Notes: generated by a model from the sequence alone, not told the origin. 64,000 bases of DNA from Rapana venosa (GCA_028751875.1 CM054138.1:36499748-36563747); one strand, 5' to 3'; shown: positions 1 to 12,317, counted from the stretch's first letter. Program-made: numbers and translations.

Positions 1-129
1 CCTGCAGGTCGATCCGGTTTATCACACACTCAGTGAAAAGACTCATTTTCTTTGTTGCTTCTTCACTAATCTAGTCTCTGAAACATGCTTTTGTCAGTTA
101 AATGGCTTAACGATTTTTTTTATAAAAAA

Positions 130-489
130 CAAGATTTATGTATATGCAACCATCCCCCCCCCCCCCCCCCCCCTTTAGGTAGTTGCATTCTGACATCAGG
201 GATGGTGTCTAAACATGACACCTGTGTGCATGCTGGGTTTTTCTTCTTGTCATCTGTTCCTACCGGCACACAATGGCCTACTCTTCTTAAAAGTGGAATA
301 GGTTTTTAACATGTGCGCAAGATGTTCTGCGTGCATTCACACAGGGGGCCTAAGATGTAGTTTCATCTGAAGGACTTAAACATTCAGTTCAATTTTTTTG
401 TCAAACTGGAAAGAAAAGGCGAGGCTGGGAATCGAACCCAGAACCTCATGGTTTACTTGTTGGCAGGTGAACCCCTTAACCATCTTGCC
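130..489 (-). mobile_element. tRNA-headed SINE (head type 4, shared body)
   Basis: Read on the minus strand, the element starts with a tRNA-like head at 489-412: A box TGGTTAAGGGG and B box GGTTCGATTCC. It continues into the body 'CCTTCAGATGA..ACT', 'AGAACATCTTGCGCACATGTT', 'GGCCATTGTGTGCCGGTAGGAACAG' and 'GTCAGAATGCA'. The same head occurs at 62160-62260 and the same body in many copies with another head. A poly-C tract (157-173 on the plus strand) interrupts the tail. A type-2 SINE has inserted at the head end (502-797). Confidence 0.75.
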
Positions 490-501
490 ACCCTCCTTCT
501 T

Positions 502-797
502 GTAAAAAAGTAGTAGTATGTTCTTTCGAGCCAGAAGGCCCATAGAGCCGGAGCTTATCCCGGTTTCTGTAGCGTTAAGCGAACTGATGGTTTTTCACCA
601 ACCCTGTGACAGGACGCTAGTCTGTCGCCAGATACTTCCCCAGCAGAGCTGGTACCCACTTGTACACCTGGGTGGAGTGAGGAAAATAGGAGTAAAGTGT
701 CTTTCCCAAGGACCCAACACCGAGCCGAGCGGGGATCGAACCCGCGACCTCTGGATCACGAGTTGACTGCCTAAACCACTCGACCACAGTGCCTCCT
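502..797 (-). mobile_element. tRNA-derived SINE type 2, copy 1, with target duplication
   Basis: On the minus strand the element begins GGAGGCACTGTGGTCGAGTGG (A box TGGTCGAGTGG) with B box GGTTCGATCCC, followed by a core containing CCACCCAGGTGTACAAGTGG and a 3' part ending in CGAAAGAACATACT. A 12 bp target-site duplication ACCCTCCTTCTT lies at 490-501 and 798-809. The plus-strand open frame of 82 codons here is a by-product of the repeat and recurs in every copy; it is not a gene. Confidence 0.93.
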
Positions 798-822
798 ACC
801 CTCCTTCTTACATGGCATTTAA

Positions 823-1922
823 CCCTAGTGGCGCGGTTCCCGGAATATTCTGGGAAAGGCGGGTCTAGGCTGTGTGGCGGATCCCGGAATATTCCGGGAT
901 GACGTGGGTGGTCATAGTTGAAAGCTTACTTTCGCTTTCAAAGGTCAGCCAATGAATGTTAAGGCCGTTGTAGGCCCGCAGAAAGGGGTGAAGGTCGTTT
1001 GACACACACAAGCAACGAAGAATCTGATTGGTTAAGAGTGTATTTTAATTTTTTTTCGGACCAGCCGAGATCGTCTTCAACAAAAATGGACGGCCAGCGT
1101 TTGCACTAGAATTTCTTCAAGCGTTTTTCGAGCTTTTTTACAAAATTGACAGCGAGGAGGAGTTTTAGAGGCTGGATTTGGTTGAAATAAACAACGAGAG
1201 AGACGATGAGGTAAGGATTGTGGAATATTTTTGAAAAACTTGGTAAAAATCGATCGCGATCGGACTGAATCGAGCGGTGCTAGTTTTGCTGGATGGACTT
1301 TTTCGCTACTCGGCGATTTCGACATCACAGATTGTTTTACTTTATTTTGACGCAACGAGGCTTCAAAATAACTGTTGTTGAGTCAAATCGCTATGCTGCT
1401 GAGTACTTTGCATCACATGAAATCAAGCGATCTTTGTATTTTTGTCATAGAAAGCCACCACTTCGCACATTCCGCCATGACGGTCACGATGGCGTCGATC
1501 GTGTCGCTGAACTTTTCCGAGTATTTGGTGACCGATAAAGCGATACAAACTCCTTATTTTTTGAAAACTAATGTCAAGAAATAGTGTTTACCTAATCATG
1601 ACATTTATGCACCGCAAGAACTTTGCTTATCGTGTTAAAATCGATCCGGGGCCCTGACAGTGGAACAGTGATCGGTAGTGCGAACATGATTTTTTTTTTT
1701 TTTTTACATAATCATCAACACTACACACTATTATAAAATTATACTCATTTAAAAGCATATTATCTCTTCTTTCCAGTGATCTATAGCTTAACACATTTAA
1801 TTCAGTTTTATATATCAATATCAAGGGTTGTTTGAGCCCACCATGCTCCAAAACAATGCTAGCCAATGTTAATTCAGCCAATAGAAGTGAGGCTTGTTGC
1901 TGTTTATTTAGCGCTACTAGGG
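823..1922. mobile_element. piggyBac-type element, 1100 bp, non-autonomous
   Basis: The element is flanked by TTAA at 819-822 and 1923-1926, and has terminal inverted repeats CCCTAGTGGCGC and, at the other end inverted, CCCTAGTAGCGC. TTAA targets and CCC-starting ends define piggyBac elements. Inside the left end are two palindromes built on CCGGAATATTCYGGG. Two open frames inside (1293-1538 plus, 1077-1355 minus) show no transposase motif I recognise, so the element was probably moved in trans. Confidence 0.82.
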
Positions 1923-2507
1923 TTAATGCACAGTTTCTGCCTTGGTTTGTTTTGAATTTTGACAGACACAAATCCATCCAGATGAGGTGATTGATACAAG
2001 ACTTCCTTTGACATAATGTGCATGCCCATTATCAGCCACTGCCTCTTTTGGACATTATCGTCAGCTTTGTACATTTTTTTCACACATTCACATGAACTGG
2101 TATAATAAACTCATGAAAAATGATTGTTTATGAGCAATTGGAGTAGCAGCACAGCAAGATAGCTGACATTTTAGCTGCTACGCCCAAACCATAGCAGTGC
2201 CTTCTTTCAATTCAGTTGCCAGAATTCTTCAATTGCTTTCTTAAATATGCCATAGATATGGTATAAAAGCTTTACATGTTGTAAACAAAAAACTGAAAGG
2301 CTTCAACAAAAATGTGCCATTCGACACTATGCAAATTTAACAGGTCCTTGTACACTTTAGTCTACTGTTCCACATCTCAGCAGAAATCTGTTGTAACATA
2401 TAATATACAGAAACTGACCTTCCATTTCTGCAGACACTGTTTTCTCACATCAGCCTGTCTAGCTTCATACAGCTCACTGGAATGCAGAGGAATCAGTGAT
2501 AAGATCA

Positions 2508-3010
2508 TCACACATATCACCCATTACACCACACCACACATCACACCACACCACACATCACATTACACAGCACACTACTCTATACACTACTCATTACACC
2601 ACACCACACCACACCCCACTACACCACACTACACTCTCTATACACTACTCATTACACCATGCTACACAACACAACACAACACTACACATTACACAACACT
2701 ACTCTATACACTACACCACACCACACCACACCACACTACACCACACATTACACACACTTCACTACTCTATACACTACTCATTACACCACACTACACAAAC
2801 ACCACACTACACAACACTTCACTACACAACACTTCACTACACATTATATATACTAAACTACACTACAATACACCACACTACACATCACACAACACACACC
2901 ACACCCTTTACCCAACACTACACCACACCACACTACTGCACACACACTACCCCCCACTACCCCGCACGCACATCACCTTCACCACACTACACAACACTAC
3001 CCACCTACAC
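2508..3010. repeat. ACACC/ACACT simple satellite
   Basis: About 500 bases consist of degenerate short units of ACACC, ACACT and CATTACACC with a TTACACC-CTCTATACACTACTC higher-order pattern repeated four times. Long open frames in all plus-strand frames are due to the lack of T-A-G combinations and are not genes. Confidence 0.9.
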
Positions 3011-3263
3011 CTGCACTCACACCACATTTTATGATATTCTTCGCTACAGTAGTGGTGAAGGCCAATCTGACAAGCAGCTTTGTTTTTTATGGGCAGGGAA
3101 ATGTGTCCCTTGTGTGTGTGGTGTGGGGTGGGTGGTGTGGGGTTTTTGGTGTTTGTGTGCATAGGCGCTCTCCCTACAGAAAGGTTTTTGCTACAGACCA
3201 TCCGATAACATGAAAAGAGGTGAAACAGTCTTACATATATACGTACATATATATATATATGTG

Positions 3264-3409
3264 AGGATTCAGCCAAATACTATGCCAATGAATAATATCA
3301 ATTATCAGAGACCAGAGTGACAGTGGAAGTGATTATAACTGGCAGATCATCTAACTCTAAATCGATTGATCTAGATAGGCGGGGCAAAGTACAGTCACAC
3401 CCACTGACA
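3264..3409. repeat. 146 bp dispersed repeat, copy A
   Basis: The stretch from AGGATTCAGCCAAATAC to CACACCCACTGACA is almost identical to 5766-5911. It contains ATCGATTGATCTAGATAGG. No coding potential or tRNA boxes were seen. Flanking DNA differs: a TATA tract and a GT microsatellite lie on either side here. Confidence 0.85.
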
Positions 3410-3687
3410 CTGTGTGTGTGTGTGTGCACACGAGCGCATGTGCGTGTAAGTGCATGTGTGACTGTGTAAAAGCATGTGTGTCTGTGCATGTATGTGTATA
3501 AGTAAGCACATGTGAATGTGTCAACATCCAAATATACATGTGTGTGCGCACATGTGTGCATGCATGCGTGTGTGTGTGTGTGTGTGCGTGTGCACAAGTA
3601 TGCCCCTGGTAACTAATGTCAATGATAGATGAAGAATGTTTTCTCAGTTTTAATGACAATGTTCAGAAATAACATCTCATCACTTAC

Positions 3688-3744
3688 ACATTCTGAGCAA
3701 AGGTCTGGATCTTCTTCAAGCTGATAATCTGTGCTTTGCCAAGT
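3688..3744 (-). CDS. CMTR1: CMTR1 exon: post-methyltransferase helix
   Basis: This short 57 bp exon encodes LGKAQIISLKKIQTFAQN. It aligns with human SLQIKALAKIHAFVQD. Acceptor TTTTTGCAG and donor TGT|GTAAGT; the phase on entry (one base) fits the preceding exon. Later C-terminal exons (human TTLSEPRQAEIRKECLRLWG onward) were not recognised in the 3.7 kb to its left, which is mostly satellite, SINE and piggyBac sequence, so they presumably lie outside the window. Confidence 0.88.
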
Positions 3745-4540
3745 CTGCAAAAAAATAAAAAACCCAATATAAAACAATGAAATGACATTACATGTGTGGA
3801 CCTAAACACAGGCACAGATACACCTATACAAACACAGGTACACAAGCAACAGTCTTTTTTTAAAATAAAACTGCAATGAGACCACAACAAACATTGGGAA
3901 ACACACATACTGCATACACTATATGCATCATGCACTTCACACAGATGCAGACACATAGACACAAAGACAGAGATGCAGATACATGTACACACAAATACAC
4001 ACACACACAAGCTTTGCATGTGCTTACAAGCTTTTGTTCGGCTATCAATATCATTTCAGTCCATCAAATATTATTTGATTGCCCTGTGCTCAGTGATTTA
4101 TATAAAAATAAAGGAGTATACTTCAGTGAGAGACATGGAAATATTTTAAGTATTCTGTATGATTCTGAGCTACATGTCCTAGTATCGGCTGCGGAATGTA
4201 TTTGCCTGTCAACAGTACAAAAGTAACTGTAGAATCAATTTTTCAGACTAACTAGCATCCATTACATTTTTCACCCTTCAACACTCCCCCCACCACCTCA
4301 TTTAAACCTTTTCCCTTTCATTCACTATGAATGTATTATTATCTAAATCATCTTGTAGTGAATGGACATTAAACTAATGAGGATGAAGAACACACACATG
4401 CAACCCCCCCCCCCCCCCCCCCCCCCCCAATGCGTGCGCATGCCACACACAACACACAAAATACAAAAAAAACACACACTCACAACACAGAGCACAGCAC
4501 ACCACACACACTAACTCTCCTTCAAACTCAGTGAACAAAC

Positions 4541-4726
4541 CTGACATTAGAGTTGTAGATGTAGGTGAAAAAAGCTTCATCATTCAGCAGCGTTTCCTGG
4601 GGCACGATATGATAGATGTCAGTGGTAGACAGTGGAGATAAATGCTCACACAAGTCACGGTTGATCGAGTCCATGTATTTTATGACAGCCTGCTTGTTGG
4701 GCCTTAACCCTTTGCATGCAATATAC
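4541..4726 (-). CDS. CMTR1: CMTR1 exon: end of methyltransferase domain
   Basis: The exon encodes (R)YIACKGLRPNKQ through DIYHIVPQETLL and ends FFTYIYNSNV plus two bases. It is collinear with human [20 protein letters not shown] through LVVPLEVIKG and DYMIRSN. Acceptor TTGTGCAG, donor GTCAG|GTTTGT; the split Arg (AG|A) is completed by the next exon. A 24-base poly-C tract lies in the intron at 4406-4429. Between this exon and the previous recognised one are 17 kb of mobile elements and the assembly gap. Confidence 0.93.
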
Positions 4727-5359
4727 CTGCACAAAACACGTGACATGCCCATTTGTTGTTGTTGTGCGTTTTCCAGTTCAATAATAATAATAATGATGAT
4801 AAATGAAATTTGATTAACTCTATATCTTGCAAAGATATGGCAGTTCAACACCCTGGGGGTCATCCAGAACATGCTCCCTGTCTCACTCATTACACCTGGG
4901 AATCACTACGAGAACATACACACTGGGTGAGAAGTTTGCCTGTATGACACTTTTCAAGTACTCACCATATAGGCAGCCACACTTTTGACTTGAGAGGGTT
5001 TTTTTCCCCCTTTATTATTGAAGACACTCTTATCATATCTTTGTAACTATTTCTACCCAATTTATGTGTATACTCATCAACCTCGTCCAACCAAATCAAC
5101 CCATGCACAACTGGTAACAGCACTTACCCCATTCACTAGTATACGAATAACAGAGTACTCACCTCATTCACTGGTATACTTGTAACAGAGCACTAAGCTA
5201 GAATGGAGTTTTCTTATTCCGTCATTTCTGGGAATTACTCTGACAGCTTTGACCCATTCTCAAATGGTGTGTTTATGTGCCATATTGACACATTCTTTAC
5301 TGCGCCGAGTTTCCACTGATCTATTGCCTATCAATGAATATGACACATCACAACATCTC

Positions 5360-5700
5360 TCCTCCCTGAGGGGATGCCGGGGGCCTATCAGTATAAATAG
5401 CATCCCCACATTCTGGAAATTCTGTGCTAGAAATTTCCTCTTTTCTATCACTCTCTTTGTTTCTGCCTTGTTCCTTTTCTTCCTGTCACCTCCTTCTTGT
5501 CTATTTTCTGCCTTCTTGGTCCATTCTCCTGCCTTTTTTCCTGAAAGAACTTAAAAGGTAACTGTTCTCTCTTGTGCCGAAGTCGGATGCGCTGGGCCCG
5601 ACTTGTCAGGCGCTTAACGGCAGCGTGACGCATTTTCGCTCATATAACAGACAACAATAGTTGCTGTCTGAGCGTTCGCCGAAGAAGAAGAACAACATCT
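5360..5700 (-). repeat. Hairpin-ended dispersed repeat, minus copy
   Basis: Read on the minus strand the unit starts with a CAGACAGCAACTATTGTTGTC hairpin-like stretch, passes 'CTGACAAGTCGGGCCCAGCGC', a purine-rich body, and ends with the hairpin GGGGATGC...GCATCCCC enclosing TATTTATACTGATAGG. Other copies are at 31762-32150, 33060-33170, 33594-33925, 49900-50100 and 60125-60300. Mobilising machinery is unknown. Confidence 0.75.
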
Positions 5701-5765
5701 CTCTGCCAAAGAAGCCACTCAGCGGAGTCATGAGTTTACTACGAACCCCGATCGCAATGAATCTA

Positions 5766-5911
5766 AGGATTCAGCCAAATACTATGCCAATGAATGATAT
5801 CAATTATCAGAGACCAGAGTGACAGTGAAAGTGATTATAACTGGCAGATCATCTAACTCTAAATCGATTGATCTAGATAGGCGGGGCAAATTACAGTCAC
5901 ACCCACTGACA
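5766..5911. repeat. 146 bp dispersed repeat, copy B
   Basis: This is a near-identical copy of 3264-3409, differing at a few positions (for example GGCAAATTACAG for GGCAAAGTACAG). It directly follows the hairpin-ended repeat. Confidence 0.85.
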
Positions 5912-7082
5912 ATGGCCGATGCTTGGTGGAAAACAGATGACTTTATCCCCAAATCTTGGACATAGACATGTTCAGTTCCTGGAGTTATTGCAATCAATAG
6001 ATAAATAAGTAATTAAGCTAAGTGGTGAAGGCAGAGATGATAAGTGTGTCATTGAATAAGTGTTTTCAAAATGAAAGCTACACACATATGATGCCCCCCG
6101 TGCTTTGAAATGGTGTGCAGGCATGGTTTTTGTTTTAGGTTTTTGCACTGGTAAAAAGTTTTATCTATAATAGTACAAAGGAACTTTTACAATTTTATTT
6201 TCTTTATTCCTTAAGTTGGAATGAGGCTACCATAATGGTAGATAAAAACAGTAGGGTACTGCTGAGGACACAAATTTTCACATTACACTAAAGGAGCAGT
6301 GGGATGTGAGGGATGAGAGAACTTTGTGTTGTTCTTCAATTTAACGTCTGTTCACATTAAGTGATATTAGACACAAAAAGGCAAACAATTCAGAAAAAAC
6401 GGTTAAGGAACTGTCTAACTACTGTAACCATAATACAATGAAAGAAATGAATTAACCTTGTGAATAACTGTATAACTAATTAAACTACAACAGATAAAAA
6501 AATACACGTCATGTATTCCACGCCAAAAGAACGCTGGCAAAAAAGGTAACAATTTCGAAAACTATACCATGATGGGTAGAACGCCTCTGCTTCAAATCAA
6601 TAAATGACATATTTACTGTGCTGCTATAGCAAATTACTAACACAACTTTCTTTCAACAGCAAAGCAATTTTACAGAGCAATGTACAGTTATTCAAAACCT
6701 CATGCAAAGATTTCTCACGAATGGTGGAAGGTGCTTTTTTAACACTTGATATTCGAAAAGAATATGAATGTTTGAGATTGCCCCACCACACACACAATGC
6801 ACATTTCTAGAATATTTTGTATGGAAATCATTTAACTTCAGTCTATTAATAAGACTTATGACGGGCCTTTGGTGTGATATTTCTAACAAAAAACGAAAAG
6901 AGAGAAAGAAATTTAGGTAAAAAATTGAAATGGTACCAAGGGAAAACCCTGCTTCTTCTTGTTTTTTCCTAACATGCTTCCAGCAAGCACTTTCTATCAA
7001 GTTATAATTCTCATAAATTGACATTGGTATATTCAAGACAGCAGCAGAGTTTGAGAGTGCCGCTTCATTTTTCCTGCATGGG
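5912..7082. other. Intronic sequence of CMTR1, nothing specific seen
   Basis: AT-rich sequence with no exon-like peptide of CMTR1 and no repeat I could assign. It lies within the interval in which the missing methyltransferase exons are expected. Confidence 0.5.
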
Positions 7083-7680
7083 ACTCCCGGGGTATGCTTG
7101 CAAAGCGAGCATTGCAAGAATAGGATCCCTGCCCTCCAACCAGGCATGTCGTAAGAGGCGACTAAGGTGGAACCCTTCCTCCAGGTTGGGGTTGGGCACA
7201 GGGCTAACAACCCTGTCCCGTAAAAGAAGTGAAGTTACGGAGAAACAGCAACAGAGAAAATTTCTACTTTTGCGTGCGAAGGACCTCCCGGGTCCAGTGA
7301 GACTCGTATGAATGCTGATGGCCAAAGCTGAGAGGAAGCTACCAGCAGGATAAGGGAAGACCTGAACACCCCCAAAACTAAGATCAACTAAAGGACATTG
7401 GAAAAGTGAGGACGATGTATTAGACAGGCAAGCTGCCACAGGTAACATCAGAGATGAGAAGATTCAACCTCCATGTCCTAGGAGTGAGCGAGAGTAGATG
7501 GACTGGATCTGGGAGAATGAGAACCACCACTGGAGAAACCGTCCTCTACTCTGGGAGAGATGATGACCAGCACCACGAGGGAGTTGCTATCATCCTCAAG
7601 AAAGGCGTTGAGCGATGCCTTATGGAGTGGAAGCCCGTCAACAGCAGACTAATGAGTGCGAGACTGAAGGGAAGCCAAGT
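7083..7680 (+). mobile_element. RTE-type LINE, 5' half (endonuclease start), copy 1
   Basis: The segment begins at TCCCGGGGTATGCTTGC and encodes the start of an apurinic-type endonuclease: MRRFNLHVLGVSESRW, TGETVLYSGRDDD, GVAIILKKGVER and a V-S-R motif variant (PVNSRLMSARL). These are signatures of RTE-clade elements. The frame stops where an antisense LINE is inserted at about 7680. The matching reverse-transcriptase half resumes at 12318. Confidence 0.85.
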
Positions 7681-9655
7681 CAAGTCAAGTCAAGTCAAAA
7701 ACACTTTAATCATCCCATGAAGGGCAATTACAATACTGACAGGCACATTGATACCTATAATTATCTCACAAGACACAAGAAAAATACATTTCAGATTGTT
7801 ATAAGCATTCCAAGATAGCTTTAAAAAATTATCATACACAAACACAAACCCAGGTGCGCGCACACACAAAGCACCGCATACACTCACAAAAACACACACC
7901 AATGTAAGAATACAATGTTTTTGAAAACCATTGATTGGAAAAGAAATTTTTTTTTTAATTTAAAAATTTTAAAAAAACAACAACAAAATTTTGCGTGCAC
8001 ACACGTGCACATTCACACACACGCGCACACCCATACATACACACACCAATATATGAACTCAGTTTTATCACACATACACATGTGCACCCACGCACCATAA
8101 TGACCATTATCTAGTAAAGACATAAACACACACACACACACAATTTAGAAATCATTCTTGAAAGCCAAAAGCAAGATACAGGAGTACTTATTTTCATTAC
8201 CACACACCCACACACACCCACACACACACGCACTTGACAATCAGGGGGGTATATCAGAGAATGTAAAACTGTTTGGTCAGTGCTGTTTTGAACTTAGAAT
8301 TCGAATGACTACTGGAACAAAGGAATTTCTTTTTCTATTTGTTTTACTGTTGGAGGACCGAAAGCGGCGTCCTGAAGGCAATAACTGAAATTCCGAAGAC
8401 ATAGCATGGGATGGATCAGCCAAGATGGCAGTTGCTTTGCGCACAAGCTGCTGATCGCAGTACGGTTTGAGATCTCTTTGTTCTTCTCCAATTATTTTTG
8501 AGCAGATCTAACAATTCTCCGAAGACTATCTTGTTTTTAACACTAAGGGTTTTTGTACCAACAATGAAAGCAAAACTTAGAACACTCTCTATGCAGGACC
8601 TTGTACAACAAAGGGAAAAAATCTTTTGTCAACAAAAAAAGAGTTAAGCTTCCTCAGAAAATACCCTACTTGTTGTCCTTTTTGACAATAGCGTCAGTGT
8701 TAGCATCCCCCGTTTAGTTTGTTATCAAAAAAAGTTCCCAGATACTTGTACTTCGAAACATTTTCAACTTCTTGACTATGGATGGTAACATGCTCAGAAG
8801 TGTGACCCGATCTTTTGAAATCATAGGAAGATCTTTTTGTTTTAGAAACATTTAGCTCCCGATATGCCTCATCCCCACCCAAATTGACGAAATCAGTGAG
8901 GGCTGGACCATGGTTTTGGACAGATCCATAAGAGAGACAAAGAGCACTGTCATCGGCAAATTTTACAAAAAAGGAATTTTCATAGCTGCTTCTGCAATCA
9001 TCTGTGTATAGAAGTACAGAAGTGGCGAAGAACGTCCTGTGGGGAACCCCTACAGGTAAATCTAACCAATGAAAATATCTTATTGGCAAAAACTTTGCTG
9101 CGGGCCTGTTAGTTAAAAAAATTTAATCACCAACCAACAAGTTGATAAATTCTACATCAAATTTTTAAAAAAAATTTGTGAACAAGAATGAGGCTGCATT
9201 GTATTGAAGCTGAAATAAAGCAGCAAACAATATTCTGGGATGAGAGTCAGGGGCTTCTAATTGGGGTTTTACAACTTGTTCAAAAAAGAACGGTTTGGCA
9301 TCTTCGACACCTCATCCTGTCCTGTAGGCAAACTGTAGTGGGTCAAGGTCTTTTCTCTGTAGTGGAAAGATGAGAGATTTTATGATCTTTTCTAACGTTT
9401 TCATCACAAGTGATTGAGGGCTACAGGTCTGAAATCATTTGGGCGAGAAGGATTTTTGTTTCTTTGGAAAAGGTCTTACACTGGAAGTCTTCCCAAAAAA
9501 CTGTTATCTGGGTAGTGTCCAGTGAGGCTGGAACAGGTGCTGAAGACCTGGCAAGCTCAGACGCAGAACTTAAGGGTTCTGCTGCATAGCCATCTGGTCC
9601 AGGAATTTGTTGAATTATTGCCTTGAAGTGTTTAAAATAACTGTTTCACAAAAAG
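7681..9655 (-). mobile_element. CR1-group LINE, antisense, copy 1 (degraded)
   Basis: On the minus strand this encodes reverse transcriptase pieces including YTDDCRSSYENSFFVKFADD, ELNVSKTK and SKYKYLGTFFDNKLN. The 3' end at about 7681 has the tail (TTGAC)n followed, on the plus strand, by AAAACACTTTAATCATCCCA. The FADD catalytic motif is present but frameshifts and stops abound. The clade call (CR1/L2/Rex1-like) rests on LDPLQFAYR, ADFSSAFNTMQ and SPQGYVLSPLL in the second copy. Confidence 0.75.
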
Positions 9656-10238
9656 ACCATTCCCGGGGTATGCTTGCAAGCGAGCTTGCAAAAATGGACC
9701 CCTGCCCCCCAACCAGCAGTGTAAGAGGCGATTTGGGGGGGGGGGGGGGAACCCTTCCTCCAGGTTGGGGTTTGGGCCGGGAAACCCCCTGCCCCGTAAA
9801 AAAAGTGAAGTTAGGGGAACAGAAACAGAAAAAAATTTCACTTTTGCTGCGAAGGACCCCCCGGGTCCATGAGACTGTTGAATGCTGATGGCCCAAGCTG
9901 GAGGAAGCTACCAGCGGGATAAGGGAAGCCCTGAAACCCCCACCAAAACAAAGATCAACTAGGACTTGGAATGTGGGCATGTATAGACAGCAAGCGCACG
10001 TAACATCAGAGATGAGAAGATTCAACCTCCATGTCCTAGGAGTGAGCGAGAGTAGATGGACTGGATCTGGGAGAATGAGAACCACCACTGGAGAAACCGT
10101 CCTCTACTCTGGGAGAGATGATGACCAGCACCACGAGGGAGGTGCTATCATCCTCAAGAAAGGCGTTGAGCGATGCCTTATGGAGTGGAAGCCCGTCAAC
10201 AGCAGACTAATGAGTGCGAGACTGAAGGGAAGCCAAGT
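9656..10238 (+). mobile_element. RTE-type LINE 5' half, copy 2 of tandem duplication
   Basis: The segment repeats 7083-7680 at an offset of about 2.56-2.58 kb. The endonuclease peptide from MRRFNLHV to SRLMSARLKGS is identical except GVAII to GGAII. The first 350 bases differ by many one-base deletions and homopolymer changes. Confidence 0.85.
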
Positions 10239-12316
10239 CAAGTCAAGTCAAGTCAAAAACACTTTAATCATCCCATGAAGGGTAATTACAATACTGACAG
10301 GCACATTGATACCTATAATTATCTCACAAGACACAAGAAAAATACATTTCAGATTGTTATAAGCATTCCAAGATAGCTTTAAAAAATTATCATACACAAA
10401 CACAAACCCAGGTGCGCGCACACACACGCACCGCATACACTCACACACACACACCAATGTAAGAATACAATGTTTTGAATACCATTGATTGGAAAAGAAA
10501 TTTTTTTTTTAATTTAAAAAATTAAAAAAAACAACAACAAAATTTTGCGTGCACACACGTGCACATTCACACACACGCGCACACCCATACATACACACAC
10601 CAATATATGAACTCAGTTTTATCACACTTTACACATGTGCACCCACGCACCATAATGACCAATTTTCTAGTAAAGACATAAAACACACTACACACACAAA
10701 TTTTAGAAATCATTCTTGAAAGCCAAAAGCAAGATACAGGAGTACTTATTTTCATTACCACCCTCACCACCCACACACCCCACGCCCCTTGACAATCAGG
10801 GGGTAAAATCAGAGAATGTAAAACTGTTTGGTCAGTGCTGTTTTGAAACTTTGAATTCGAAAGATACTGGAACAAAGGAATTTCTTTTTCTATTTGTTTT
10901 ACTGTTGGAGGACCGAAAAGCGCGTCCCGAAGGCAATAAAATGAAATTCCGAAAAACATGCATGGGGTGGATCAGCCAAGATGGCAGTTGCTTTGCGCAC
11001 AAGTGCTGATCGCAGTACGGTTTTGAGATCTCTTTTTTCTTCTCCAATTTTTTTGAGCAGATTCTAACAATTCTCCGAAGACTATTCTTGTTTTTAACAC
11101 AAGGTTGTTGTACCAAAAAGATGAAAGCAAACTTAGAACACTCTCTATGCAGGACTTGTACAACAAAGAAAGAATCTTTTTGTCAACAAAAAAAGAGTTA
11201 AGCTTCCTCAGAAAATACTACGTTGTTGTCCCTTTTTGACAATAGCGTCGTGTTAGCATCCCAGTTTAGTTTGTTATCAAAAAAGTTCCCAGATACTTGT
11301 ACTTCGAAACATTTTCAACTTCTTGACTATGGATGGTAATGCTCAGAAGTTGCACCGATCTCTGAAATCGTTTGGAAGATCTTTAGTTTTAGAAACATTT
11401 AGCTCCAGATATGCCTCATCACACCAATTGACGAAATCAGTGAGGGCTGGACCATGGTTTTGGACAGATCCAGATAAGAGAGACAAAAGAGCACTGTCAT
11501 CGGCAAATTTTACAAAAAAGGAATTTTCATAGCTGCTTCTGCAATCATCTGTGTATAGAATGTACAGAAGTGGCGAGAGAACGTATCCCTGTGGAGAACC
11601 CGTACAGGTAAATCTAACCAATGAAGATATCTTATTGGCAAAAACTTTGCTGCGGGCTGTTAGTTAAAAATTCAATCAGCCAACCAACAAGTTGATATTC
11701 TACATCAAATTTTTAAAAAAATTTGTGAACAAGAATATGAGGCTGCATTGTATTGAAAGCTGAACTAAAGTCAGCAAACAATATTCTGGCATGAGAGTCA
11801 GGTGCTTCTAAGTGGTTGTACAACTTGTTCAAAATGAACGGTTTGGCATCTTCGACACCTCATCCTGTCCTGTAGGCAAACTGTAGTGGGTCAAGGTCTT
11901 TCTCTGTAGTGGAAAGAATGAGAGATTTTATGATCTTTTCTAACGTTTTCATCACAAGTGATGTGAGGGCTACAGGTCTGAAATCATTGGGCCGAGAAGG
12001 ATTTTGTTTCTTTGGAAGAGGTCTTACACTGGAAGTCTTCCAAATAACTGTTATCTGGCTAGTGTCCAGTGAGGCTTGGAACAGGTGCTGAAAGACGCTG
12101 GCAAGCTCAGTAGCGCAGAACTTAAGGGTTCTGCTGCATATGCCATCTGGTCCAGGAGATTTGTTGATATTTATTGCCTTGAAGTGTTTACAAATAACTG
12201 TTTCATCAACAATGACGCTATTCTCAAAGGGTAGAATTGCCTCAGGCCATTTATTTCATCCGAAAAATCATGCTTTTCGAAGCGAGTAAAAAATGCATTT
12301 AAATGGTCTGGTAAGT
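10239..12316 (-). mobile_element. CR1-group LINE, antisense, copy 2
   Basis: This is the second copy of 7681-9655, extending about 90 bases further at its right end to the RTE junction. Minus-strand peptides include GSPQGYVLSPLLYILYTDD, FFVKFADDSALLSLL, LDPLQFAYRTG, FADFSSAFNTMQPHIL. Stops and frameshifts show it is dead. Confidence 0.8.
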
Positions 12317-12317
12317 T

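Noticed and set aside
518..766. Plus-strand 82-codon frame MFFRARRPIEPELIPVSVA, recurring at 21061 and 45134
   Set aside because: It lies antisense to a tRNA-derived SINE with target duplications. Conservation of the peptide is explained by the recent spread of the SINE.
720..797. Possible tRNA gene on the minus strand (A and B boxes, D and T arms)
   Set aside because: The 3' half of the acceptor stem does not pair with GGAGGCA and the sequence runs on into a SINE body, so it is a tRNA-derived head and not a tRNA gene.
2312..3164. Long His/Thr-rich open frames in several plus-strand frames
   Set aside because: They are products of the ACACC satellite, open in all frames, with no plausible protein.
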